64,000 nucleotides of DNA, from the NCBI RefSeq assembly GCF_030161555.1, contig NZ_BSUK01000001.1, positions 2,294,001-2,358,000 on the forward strand, written 5' to 3'. Below, piece by piece: positions 19,832-29,676 of the stretch. How positions within the stretch are numbered: position 1 is the stretch's first letter; each line of letters starts with the position of its first letter. Position numbers and translations under genes: made by a program. The stretch is from Luteimicrobium album. GTDB taxonomy: Bacteria; Actinomycetota; Actinomycetes; Actinomycetales; Cellulomonadaceae. The notes below the pieces were generated by a model that was given only the letters and a program-made list of their open reading frames with translations, was not told the origin of the DNA and did not search any database.

Positions 19832-22372
19832 GCGTTCTCCGTGGGGGTGGTCGGGGTCGGGACGACGCGCGCGATCCGGTGGACCGCGACCGTGAGCTCG
19901 GCGTCGCGGGCCGGGTCGACGGCGCGCAGCCGGCCCCCATCGAGGCGCAGCGGTCGGACCGTGCGGGTCACGGGCACGCCGCGCGCGTCGACCGTCTCGA
20001 GGGAGACGAGAGCCTGCTCGGCGATGGCGTCGTGCAGGAGGCCCAACAGGTCGCCGGGCTCCGTTGTTCCGTGTGGCGTCGTTCCCCGTGGCGCCGCGGT
20101 CCGTCGCTCCGTGGTCGGGATCGCGCCGGCCGTGGGCGCCCCGTCGCCGTGGGCCGGCCGGTCCACGGTGAGCACCGCGCCGTCGCGGCCCCAGCCGGCG
20201 TCCGCGTGGGCCAGGGCGTCGCGGGACCGCAGCTCCGCGACGACGGCCTCGGCACGGGCCGCGACGAGCCCCGCCGCCCGGGCGGCCCGTTCGGCGGGGG
20301 CCGAGGCGGGTGCGCCGGTCGGGGTGCCGTAGCGGGAGCGTCCGCGGCGGCGTCCGGGCGGGACGGTGCGGGGCCGGTCGGCCTCGGCCGTCACGGTCCG
20401 GCCCTGGTCGTCCTCGAGAGCGGCGCTCACGCCCGACGACGCGAGCGCGGCGCGCAGCTCGGCAGCGGACACGTGCGCCGCGAGGACGGTGGGGCCGAGC
20501 TGGTGCAGGCCGGTGGCCCGCAGGGACGGGTCGGCCAGGAACGACGCGACGAGGGCGGGGTCGTCGACGCGCACGTAGCTGAGCGCCGCGCCCACGCGCA
20601 CCCGGCCGAACCGCCGCGCCGCGTCGCGGACGAGGTACTCGAGGGGCTGCGGGACGGACCCGCGCGTGTGCCGAGCGAGGGCCGCGAGGAGGGTGTCGGC
20701 ATCGCCCGCGCTGCCCGCCGCGAGGGCCCGCGTGACCGAGTCGAGCGTGAACCGGACCGTCAGCGCGCCGCCCCGCGACTCGATCGCAGCGGCGTCGTCG
20801 AGGAGCCGGGCGAGGTCCCGCGTGGGACGGCCCGGGACGATGCCGGTGAGGTCGCCCTGGAGGAGCAGGTCGTCCACCTCGGGTGGCAGGACGGCGTCGA
20901 GCGCGGCGACCGGGTCGGCGCCGGGGCCCGAACCGCCGTCGGCCTCCGCGAGGAGCGCGGCACCTGGAGCGCCGAGCGTGCCCAGCGCGACGACGCCCAG
21001 CAGCTCCGCGCCGCGCCAGACGCCCGCCACCGCCTCCCGGGGCGGGACCGCGCGCGGGGTGGTCCAGGCGAGGACGTCCTGGACGTCGTCGTCGGCGAGG
21101 GTGCGGGCGACGACGCGGCGGCGTCGAGCACGGTGCGCCGCAGCCGCGCGGCCCAGCCCGCGGTGTGCGTCGGGTCGAGGGCCGAGCGGAGAGTGCCCGC
21201 CGCGTCGCGGGTCGTCGCGACCCACGGCGTGCGCGACGACGTCAGCCAGGCGCGGGCGAGGTCGGCCCAGCGGCCGGCGACGTCGTCCGTGAGCCAGGCG
21301 TCGACGAGCGTCGTCGGGACGAACGAGGCGGGGACCTCGCCGTCGTCGGCGACGAGCTCGGCGGCGAGCGCGAGCTCCGCGACCTGGGCCGCGGTCGGCT
21401 CGTCGACGTCGAGCCGCAATGCGAGCCGGCGCAGGTCGCGTGCGCCGAGGCCCCCGGTCCGCAGGACGGGCGGAGGCGCCTGCTCCCACGCGCGCACGAG
21501 GTCGGTCACCAGCCGCACGGCCTCCTCGGCGGCGCGGCCGGCCTCGGCGTCGACCGTCGCGGCCGGGTGCGGCGCGCGCTCCGGCACGGGCGGCGTGGGC
21601 CGGACGTCGCGGTGGGTCAGCCCGCCCCGCAGGGCCAGCGACACCGGCGCCGGGACCGCCACGCGACCCGCGTCGTCGCCGCCGAGGCGCTCGAGCAGAC
21701 CGTGCGCGACCAGCCAGTCCGTCGCGGTGACGGCCCGCGCCTCCGAGCGCGGCGCGACGCCCACCGGCAGGCCCCACGTGAGGGCGTCGAGGATCGCGCG
21801 TGCGCCGGGCGGGGCGTCGTCGAGCGGGGCGAGCGCGCGGTCGTCCGGGGCGGTCGCGGGCTCGGGCGCGAGGAGCCCCGCGGGGTACGGGCCGAGGGAC
21901 TCGAGGACCCCGGGGGCCGCGCGCAGGTCGGGGGCCGCACCGGGCGCGGCCGCGTCCCACACGAGGGCCAGGACCTCGAGCCGCTCGGCCGTGGCGCTCG
22001 CGGCAGGCGCGAGGTCGTCCGCGGGGACGTCGTCGGCCGGGGCGAGGCCCCCGACGACGGCGCCCACGTCGAGCGCGTGCGGCGTCCGGTCGTGGGGCTC
22101 GGCCCCCGCACGGCGAACGCCTCGAGCACCTGCAGCGCGAACGTGTCGAGCTCGGCGAGCGCGCGGTCGACGCTCGTGCGGCCCGTCGCCCGGGCCGCGA
22201 GCGAGCGGATCGTCGAGGGGGAGGGGCTCGCCAGGTCCGGGCGGGCGCGCAGCAGCGCGACGAGCGCCGTGTCGTCCCGGTCACGCAGCGCCTCGCTGAA
22301 CGAGCGGGCGCCGGGCGATCCGACGGGTGCGGCGCCGGCGCTCGGCGGGGTGCTGCGGTCGGGCCTGGCCAT
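19828..22372 (-). CDS. Helicase-associated domain protein, partner of XPB (two frameshifts)
   Basis: Large actinobacterial protein of about 848 aa once restored, containing the helicase-associated XPB/Ssl2 N-terminal-like domain but no ATPase motifs. It reads in three pieces. MARPDRSTPP to AFAVRG breaks at the C5 run 22103-22107 (one base short). Then EPHDRTPHALDVGAVVGGLA runs to TVLDAA, a second one-base loss occurs near 21110-21125, and VVARTLADDDVQDVLAWTTP runs to the stop. It is encoded just upstream of, and overlaps, the XPB gene, so it is probably a regulatory or loading partner. The 1196-aa reading frame across this region is mostly a shadow before 21115. Confidence 0.8.
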
Positions 22373-23061
22373 CCGATCGAGTCTACGGTGCGGGCGCCGA
22401 GGCCGAGAGGTCCGCCCGGACGGTCCTCAACGTGGGTGCGGGCGCCGGCTCGTACGAGCCGCGTGACCGGGACGTCACGCCCGTGGAGCCGTCGGCGACG
22501 ATGCGGGCGCAGCGTCCGGCGGGGCTCGCCCCTGCGGTCGACGCCACCGCCGAGTCGCTGCCCTTCGACGACGACACGTTCGACGCCGCCATGACGACGT
22601 TCTCGGTGCACCAGTGGGGCGACCTCGCCGCCGGGCTGGCGGAGGTGCGGCGCGTGACGCGCGGCCCCGTCGTCGTGCTGACGTGCGACCCGGCCCTGCT
22701 CGAGCGGTTCTGGCTCGCGGAGTACGCCCCCGAGGTGATCGCCACCGAGGCCCGTCGGTACCCGGAGTCCGAGGTGATCGGGACGCTGCTCGGGCGGGGC
22801 GCTGTCGTCGGGTCCGTGCCGATCCCGCTCGACTGCACCGACGGGTTCGGCGAGGCCTACGACGGGCGGCCCGAGCGTCTGCTCGAGCCGGAGGTCCGCG
22901 CGGCCATGTCCGCGTGGAGCTTCGTCGGCGACGCCGTCCATGCGCGGTTCGTCCGGGACCTCGGCGCCGACCTCGGGTCGGGGGCGTGGGACGCGCGGCC
23001 CGGGCACCTCCGCACGCAGCCGACGTTCGAGGGCTCGCTCGTGCTCGTCGTCGCGGGCTGA
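22327..23061 (+). CDS. SAM-dependent methyltransferase, apparently 5'-truncated
   Basis: Class I methyltransferase-like protein with motif I TVLNVGAGAGSYEP, the post-I region AVDATAESLPFDDDTFDAAM and VHQWGDLAAGL. The family usually has 30-45 residues before motif I (a YDxxGxGY-type opening). Here only GAGAEAERSA precedes it, and the only in-frame start (GTG 22327) lies inside the divergent helicase-associated gene. Either the 5' end has been lost or the assembly has a deletion near 22380. The substrate is unknown. Confidence 0.62.
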   Translation: MRRRRSAGCCGRAWPSDRVYGAGAEAERSARTVLNVGAGAGSYEPRDRDVTPVEPSATMRAQRPAGLAPAVDATAESLPFDDDTFDAAMTTFSVHQWGDLAAGLAEVRRVTRGPVVVLTCDPALLERFWLAEYAPEVIATEARRYPESEVIGTLLGRGAVVGSVPIPLDCTDGFGEAYDGRPERLLEPEVRAAMSAWSFVGDAVHARFVRDLGADLGSGAWDARPGHLRTQPTFEGSLVLVVAG

Positions 23062-23077
23062 GCGCGGCGCACGTCCG

Positions 23078-23512
23078 TCAGTCGGTCGGCTCCTCGGCCA
23101 CCGCGGCGAGCCGGTGCAGCGCGTCGAACACGAGGTCGACGTCGTCGCCCAGCGCGGCCTTGAGGACGCGGTCGTAGTCGATCGCGGCCTCGCGCATGCG
23201 CTCGAACGACGCGCGCCCCTCGGGCGTGAACGTGATGCGCTGGACGCGGCGGTCGTGGTCGTCGCGCGTCCGGGTGACGAGCCCGCGCTGCTCGAGGCTC
23301 GTGAGGTGGTGCGTGAGGGTCGCGTCGGTGATCCCGACCGTGCGCGCGAGGTCGCGCTGGGTGGCGTGACCGCCGTCCGAGAGCGCCAGGAAGATGAACC
23401 AGACGGCGCGGTTCCCACCGGCCGCGTCGAGCCGCCGCTCGAAGGCCTTGTTCACGGCCTGGGTGGTCTCCCAGAGCGTGATCCCGAGCGCCCTGTGCTC
23501 GCCGAAGCTCAT
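23078..23512 (-). CDS. MarR-family transcriptional regulator
   Basis: Winged-helix regulator of 144 aa. The recognition region is TQRDLARTVGITDATLTHHL, followed by the wing DDHDRRVQRITFTPEG. The divergent FAD-oxidase gene starts 135 bp away with a palindrome between them, so the regulator probably controls itself and the oxidase in response to a small phenolic or drug-like ligand. Start ATG 23512. Confidence 0.9.
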   Translation of the reverse strand: MSFGEHRALGITLWETTQAVNKAFERRLDAAGGNRAVWFIFLALSDGGHATQRDLARTVGITDATLTHHLTSLEQRGLVTRTRDDHDRRVQRITFTPEGRASFERMREAAIDYDRVLKAALGDDVDLVFDALHRLAAVAEEPTD

Positions 23513-23568
23513 GGACCGAGCCTAGCCGCACTCCTTGGACGCCATATCTTCAGACGTCTAACCTCTTG

Positions 23569-23587
23569 ATATCGAATCATTCGATCT
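23569..23587. promoter_or_regulatory. Candidate MarR operator between divergent genes
   Basis: ATATCGAAT-C-ATTCGATCT, an inverted repeat with 8 of 9 pairs matching, lies in an unusually AT-rich island between the MarR gene and the FAD oxidase. A second palindrome, AGACGTCT, is at 23552-23559. The size and place fit a MarR dimer site. The assignment is by context. Confidence 0.6.
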
Positions 23588-23646
23588 CTAACGTGTTTCC
23601 GGAGGGGCCCGCGCGGGTCCCGGTCGCGACACGAGAGGCAGGGACG

Positions 23647-25025
23647 ATGACACCGATCGACGAGGTGAGGAAGAGGCTCGGCGAGGAACGGGACGGGCTC
23701 GTCGTGACGCCCCGCGACGCCGGGTTCGACGACGTGGCGCGGGTGGTCTTCGCGGGCGACGGCGCCGCTCCGGCGCTCGTGGCCCGGCCCTGCGACGTGG
23801 GGGAGGTCTCCGCCGTCGTGCGGGCTGCCGCGGCCACGGGCGTCCCGTTCGCCGTCCGGGGCGGCGGCCACGGCTACGCGCGCTACGGCACGGTGGCCGG
23901 CGGACTCGTGCTCGACCTGCGCCTCCTCGGCGGCGTGCGGATCGACCCGGTGCGCCGCGTCGGGACCGCGTCGGCGGGCACGACGGCGGGGGACTACACC
24001 GGCGCGGCCGCGGTGCACGGCCTCGCGACCGGGTTCGGCGACACGCTCGGCGTCGGGGTCCCGGGCCTCGCGCTCGGCGGCGGCATCGGCTACCTCAGCC
24101 GCCGGGACGGCCTCACGCTGGACAACGTGCTGGGGGCCGAGGTCGTCCTCGCGGACGGCACCGTCGTCCGGGCCTCCGACGACGAGAACCCCGAGCTGTT
24201 CTGGGCTCTCCGTGGTGGCGGCGGGAACTTCGGCGTCGTCACCCGCCTCCACCTCCGGCTCACGCCGACGACGGTCGTGACGGGCGGGCTGCTGGCGTTC
24301 GCCCCCGATCCGCGGACCGTCGGCGCGCTCCTCGCGGCGGCCGCCGCGGCGCCCGACGAGCTGTCGCTCATGGTCAACGTCATGAAGGCGCCGCCGGCCC
24401 GTTCCTGCCCGCCGAACGCCACGGCACGCCGATCGTCGTCGCGCTGGTCTGCTACGCAGGCCCGCTCGAGGAGGCGGACGCCGTCCTCGCGCCGGTGCGC
24501 GCGTCCGGCACGGTGCTGGTCGATCTCGTCCGTCCGCAGCCGTACCCCGACCTGTTCGGGCTCGCGCCGAACCAGGCCGGCACGTGGCCCGCGCAGCGCA
24601 CCGGCTTCGTCGAGTCCGTCCCCGAGGACGAGGCCGCCGCGGTGGTCGACGCCGTCCGGACCGCGCCGACGCCCGTCGCCGTCGTCAACCTGCGGCCGAT
24701 GGGCGGCGCGATCGCCCGCGTGCCGGGCGACGCGACCGCGTTCGCGCACCGCGACCAGGCGGTGATGGCGACGGTCGGGGCCCTGAGCCCCGAAGGCAGC
24801 GGCGCCGACGCGGGTCGCGACTGGGTCGCCCGGACGGCGGGTGCGCTGCGCCTCGGAGGCGCGGCGTACGTGAACTTCGTCGCGGAACCGGGCGCCGGTG
24901 ACCCCTACCCGCCCGACACGCTCCGCCGGCTGCGGGCCGTCAAGCGTCAGGTCGACCCCGCCAACCTGTTCCGCTCGAACCTCAACGTCGTCCCGGCCGA
25001 CGAACCCGTACCTGCCCGGGCCTGA
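23647..25025 (+). CDS. FAD-linked oxidase, BBE/6-hydroxynicotine oxidase type (frameshift)
   Basis: Flavin oxidase of about 459 aa once restored. The PP-loop FAD domain carries RGGGHGYARYG, where His is the usual covalent flavin attachment site, then GLALGGGIGYLSRRDGLTLD and ALRGGGGNFGVVT. The BBE C-terminal segment ends DPANLFRSNLNV. The frame breaks in the C3 run 24398-24400: PAPFLPAERHGTPIVV needs one more C. Start ATG 23647 follows gagaggcaggg. It is probably repressed by the divergent MarR protein. The substrate is unknown. Confidence 0.87.
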
Positions 25026-25131
25026 GCGCGGACGCGCCACCCGCGCCGACGGGCAACTCCGTGGCCCGGGAGCGCCTGCGCCCGGTACGCTGGATCGCTG
25101 AGCATTCCCGACGACATCGCAGAGGTTCTAC

Positions 25132-25524
25132 GTGCCCACCGGCAAGGTCAAGTGGTTCGACACCACGAAAGGCTTCGGCTTCATCGCGTCCGACGAGGGC
25201 GGCGAGGTCTTCGTGCACGCCAACGAGCTGCCCGACGCCGCGAACGTGAAGCCCGGCGCCAAGGTCGAGTTCAGCGTCGCCGACGGTCGCCGCGGGCCGC
25301 AGGCCATGGGCGTACGGCTCCTCGAGCCCGCGCCCTCGGTCGAGCGCGCGCAGCGCATCCAGAAGCGCAAGCCCGCCGACGACATGGCCGTGATCGTCGA
25401 GGACCTCATCAAGCTGCTCGACGGCGTCGGCAACGCCCTGCGCCGCGGCCGCTACCCCGAGAAGGACGCGGCGACGAAGGTCGCGACCGTGCTCCGGGCC
25501 GTCGCGGACGACCTCGAGGCCTGA
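25132..25524 (+). CDS. Cold-shock domain protein with C-terminal extension
   Basis: A 130-aa protein: residues 1-66 are a cold-shock domain (VKWFDTTKGFGFIASDE, EVFVHANEL), residues 75-130 an added helical segment (DDMAVIVEDLIKLLDGVGNA). This is the longer CspB-like form common in high-GC Gram-positives, unlike the 67-aa copy at 4631. Start is GTG 25132. The DUF3027 gene begins 1 bp after its stop, suggesting co-transcription. Confidence 0.92.
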   Translation: MPTGKVKWFDTTKGFGFIASDEGGEVFVHANELPDAANVKPGAKVEFSVADGRRGPQAMGVRLLEPAPSVERAQRIQKRKPADDMAVIVEDLIKLLDGVGNALRRGRYPEKDAATKVATVLRAVADDLEA

Positions 25525-25525
25525 C

Positions 25526-26415
25526 ATGGCGCCGACGACCCGCTCCACCACGACCCGCGCCCCCGCACGGCGCGGACGACCCGCGCGGCGCGCGGCCACG
25601 ACGCCGTGCTCGAGGGCGCCGTCGAGCTGGCTCGCACGGCTGCCGAGCAGGACGCGGAGTCGGCGTCGGACGTCGGCGAGCACCTCGGGGTCAGCATCGA
25701 CGCCGACCGGTTCGCGACCCACCGGTTCGCGTGCACGATGCGCGGCTACGCGGGCTGGCACTGGTCGGTCAGCGTGTCCCGGATCCCGCGCAGCCGCACG
25801 GCCACGGTCTGCGAGGTCGCCCTCCTGCCCGGCGACGGCGCGCTCCTGCCCCCGGCGTGGCTGCCCTGGTCGGAGCGGCTGCGCCCGGGCGACGTCGGAA
25901 CCGGCGACGTGCTGCCCTTCCTCGCCGACGACCCGCGCCTGGTCGCCGGGTACACGCCCACGGGCGACGAGGAGGAGGACCGCGTCGCCATCGACGAGCT
26001 CGCCCTCGCACGGGTGCGGATCCTCGGCCCGCAGGGCCGGGACGAGGCCGCCGAGCGCTGGTACCGCGGCACGCGCGGCCCGACGGCGCCCGGGGCGGTC
26101 GCGGCCGATGCCGAGTGCGCCTCCTGTGGTTTCCTCGTGCCGCTGCAGGGCTCGCTCGGCCAGCTCTTCGGGGTCTGCGCCAACGCCTGGTCGCCCGACG
26201 ACGGCAAGGTCGTGAGCCTCGACCACGGCTGCGGCGCGCACTCCGAGACCGACGTCCCGCAGCACGCGAGCGACTGGCCCGCGCCGGACCCGCTGATCGA
26301 CGAGCTCCGCATCGAGGTCGAGCGCGCCCCCGAGGAGCCTGCCTCCGAGGAGCCGGCCGCCGCGGCGTCCGCACTCGAGGCGCCGTCGTCCGAGGAGACC
26401 ACGCCCGCGCCGTGA
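25526..26415 (+). CDS. DUF3027 domain protein (frameshift near start)
   Basis: About 296 aa once restored. The DUF3027 core has RFACTMRGYAGWHWSVSVSR and a four-cysteine zinc-binding-like region: ECASCGFLVPLQGSLGQLFG, then VCANAWSP and DHGCGAHSET. The ATG at 25526 opens MAPTTRSTTTRAP, but the frame is lost at the C5 run 25560-25564. One extra C joins it to RTTRAARGHDAVLEGAVELA, the expected N-terminus. The acidic Glu/Pro/Ala tail is low complexity. Its stop overlaps the next gene (GTGA). Function unknown; conserved in actinobacteria. Confidence 0.82.
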
Positions 26416-29400
26416 GCGACGCCCCCGCCGACCGGTTCGGCACCGCGGCCCTGCGGGACGCTGCCGTCCGGGCCTGGCGGTCCTCGCCGACGCGCCTGCG
26501 TGAGGACGCGAACCTCGAGGAGGACCACGCCCGCGGCTGGTACCGCGACCGCGTGGTCGTCGAGCTCGCGCAGAACGCCGCCGACGCGGCGGCTGCGGGG
26601 ACGCTCCGGGAGAGCTGACGCTCCGGCTCGTCGAGCTCGCCGGCGAAGGCGCACCCGCCGGGTACCTCGTCGCGGAGAACACGGGCGCGCCCCTGACCGC
26701 CGACGGCGTGGCGTCCCTCGCGTCGCTGCGCGCCTCCACCAAGGCAGGGCCGGGCGGCGCTCCGGGCGGTGCGGTCGTCGGACGGTTCGGGGTCGGCTTC
26801 GCGGCCGTCCGGTCCGTGGCCGACGAGGTCGCCGTCGTCACGCGCGCCGGCGACGGCGCCGCGGACGGCGTCGCGTTCTCCCTCGTCCGCACGCGCGGCC
26901 TCCTCGCCGAGCACGGGCTCGCGGACCGCCTGCCCGACCGCGGCGACGCGCTCCCCGTCCTGCGCCTGCCGTTCCCGCTCCCCGCCGACGACGTCGCCCG
27001 CCTCGCCGCGCAGGTGGGCTCCGGCGCGCTGCCGTCGCCCGGCCGGGCGACCGCCGTCGTCCTGGCCCTGCGCGACGACGACGCCGTCGCCGCGGTCCGC
27101 CACCAGCTCGACGACCTCGACGACGCGCTCCTGCTCGCGCTCGGCGCGCTCGACGTGGTGCGGGTCGACGCGGGCGGCGAGGTCCGTGCGCTCGGACGGG
27201 ACGCGTTCTCGCCCGAGCGGGGGTGGCGGGTCGCCACGGCCCACGGCGCCGTGCCGGTCGCGCTGCTCGCCGACCGTCCGGTGGAGGAGCGGGACCGCAC
27301 GGGCTGGAGCGTGACGTGGGCGCTGCCCGTGGCGGAGTCCGCCGGCACCGCCCGCCCGGCGGGGTCGGGCGTCGTGCACGCCCCCACGCCCACCGCGGAC
27401 CGCACCACGCTGCCCGGTGTGCTCGTCGCGACGCTGCCGCTCGACGCGACCCGCCGGCACGCGGTCGAGGGGCCGCTCGCCGAGCACGTCGCCCGGGAGG
27501 CGGGCGAGCTGTTCGCGCGCACCGTCGCCGAGATCGCGCGCGAGCACCCCGACGGCGCGCTCGCGCTCGTTCCCCGGGGCGTCCCCGCGGGATGGGCCGA
27601 CGCGGTCGTGCAGGGCGCCGCGGTCGCTGCCCTCCGTGACGCGCCCCTGTTCGACGGGACGCCCGCGCGCGAGGCCGTCGCGATCGAGGGCCCCGTCGGG
27701 GTGGACGCGTCGGTCGTCGACGCGCTCCGCCCCGCCCTGCACGGGCTCACGACCCTGCCGCCGTCCGCGCGCGGCGCCGCGCGGCTGCTCGGCGTGTCCG
27801 TGCGGCCGCTCGCGGACGTCGTCGAGGACCTCGCGCCGGGCCTGCCGCCGGGCGGCTGGGGCCGCGTGCTCGCGGCCCTCGCCCCCTACGCGTCCGACCC
27901 GGACGTGCGCGAGGCGCTCGCGTCCCTCCCGGTCCCCGTCGTCCCGCCCGCGGACGCCCCGGGCCGGCCGGTCGCCGCGGCCGTCACGGTGCGAGGTGCC
28001 CGCGGCGTCGTCGCGGGCGACGCCCCCGACGACGTCCTCGACGCGTTCCGCGTCTGGAGCGTGCCCGTGGCTCATCCCGACGCCGCGCATCCCGTGCTCC
28101 ACGAGCTCGGCGCACTCGCGCCCGACGACCCGGCGGTGCTCGAGCTCCCGGCGGTCCGGGCGGCGCTGCTGCGCGCCGCCGAGGAACCGGAGGCGCCCGA
28201 CAACGAGCCCGACGACGCGGCCCGGGTGCTCGCGGTCGTCGCCGCGATCCGGCGGGCCCACCCGTCGGTGGTGCTCCCGCGCGCAGCGGGCGCCGTCCTC
28301 CTGCCCGCCCTCGACGGCGAGACCGGGGAGCCCGTCGCCCCGCAGGCCGCCGCCGACCTCGCCGTCCCCGGGACCTGGGCCGCCGACGTGCTCGACCTCG
28401 ACCTCCTCGACGTCGACGCGCTCCCGCCCGGCGCCGACCCCGTCGCCCTCCTCGACGCCGCGAAGGCTCTCGGCGCGCACGACGACCTCGACGTCGTGAC
28501 GCTGCGCGACGTCGTCCTGCCGGGACCGGGCGAGGACGCCACCCTGCCGGACGACCTCGACGACCTCCTCGGCGACGACGTGCTCGACCACCTCGAGGCG
28601 CTCGCGGACCGGGTGGGCGGCGGCACGCTCGTGGACGAGCTCGACGTCGTCGTGCCGCTCGACGCCGTGCCCGACGACGCGACCGCCGAGGTCGTCCTGC
28701 ACGTGCTGGCCGAGCCCCGCTTGCGCGCCGCGCTCCTCGCCCGGCCGCTCGGCGAGGCGTCGCACCTGTCCGGGTGGGTGCGCGCGAGGCTCGGCGCGCC
28801 GTTCACGGTCCCGGCCGGTGGGCGAGGGCCGCACGTGCCGTTCGTGCCCGGCCTCGACGAGACCGCGCCCGACGCCGCCGGCCTGGCCGACGTGCTCGCC
28901 GACCCGCGGGTCGCTGAGGCGCTGGGGGCGGTGCGGAGCCTCGACGCGCTCGACGACGACGCGCTGGGCGAGGTCCTCGACCGCGTCGCCGACCGGGATG
29001 CGGGTGACGACGTGCCTCTCGCGGACGCCGCGGCCCTGTGGCGGGCGCTGCGTGCCGCCGCCGGTCGCGGGGCGGTCTGGGACCCGCCGCCCGACCGGGT
29101 GCTCGCGCTCGTGCTCGACGACGACGGCCGGCCCCGTGCGCGCGTCGTCGACGCCGCGGACGCCCGGGTCGCGTCCGGGCCGCACGCCGCGGTGCTCGGG
29201 TCCGTGGTGCCGGCGGCGCCGGGCGAGGTCGACGCCGTCGCGGACGCGCTCGACCTCGACGTGCAGGCCGACGACGTCCCACCCGACGCCGACGGTGACG
29301 CCGCGCCCGCCGACGGTGACGCTGGGCGCTGGCGGTTGCCCGCTGCCGTCGTCGCACTCGTGCCCGACGTGACGATCGACGCCGTCCGGCACCGCCGCCT

Positions 29401-29617
29401 CGTCGTGGCTGGCCACTCGGTCCCGTGGTGGGTCACGCTACGGGCGAGCGGACCGGGGGAGGCGGGGGACGCCGTCGTGCACGCGACGACGACCGACGGG
29501 CTCGCTCGCGGGCTCGCGCTCGCCGCGGGGGACTGGTCGCTGCGCCACGCGCTCGCGGCGGCGCTCGCGGACCCGTCCGCCGCCGACGCCCTCGTCGTGG
29601 AGACCGCCTGGGACTGA
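26412..29617 (+). CDS. Sacsin/Hsp90-like ATP-binding protein (frameshift)
   Basis: Large protein of about 1068 aa once restored, with an N-terminal GHKL ATP-binding fold of the sacsin/Hsp90 type: VVELAQNAADAAAAG (N-box), VAENTGAPLTADGV, SLRASTKAG, GRFGVGFAAVRSVAD. The rest is long, acidic and rich in Ala/Asp/Val without a recognisable domain. The frame breaks at the G4 run 26597-26600 (AAAAGDAPGELTLRL needs five G). The start GTG overlaps the DUF3027 stop (GTGA). A chaperone-like role is inferred from the ATPase fold only. It ends at a terminator shared with the convergent GH87 gene. Confidence 0.83.
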
Positions 29618-29626
29618 CGCACCGCG

Positions 29627-29667
29627 CCGACGGTGACGCTCGGCCCTCGGGCCGGCGTCACCGTCGG
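29627..29667. terminator. Bidirectional terminator
   Basis: A perfect 13-bp stem, CCGACGGTGACGC (29627-29639) with GCGTCACCGTCGG (29655-29667), sits between the convergent sacsin-like and GH87-like genes and can serve both. Confidence 0.82.
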
Positions 29668-29676
29668 TGGGACGCG

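Noticed and set aside
21115-23418. N-terminal half of a 1,196-aa minus-strand frame
   Set aside because: Only the part below about 21115 is coding (helicase-associated protein C-terminus); the rest is off-frame and crosses the methyltransferase and MarR genes.
25769-29416. 1,215-aa antisense frame under the sacsin-like gene
   Set aside because: Low-complexity Arg/Gly/Val/Asp/His shadow; the plus frame shows a GHKL ATPase.
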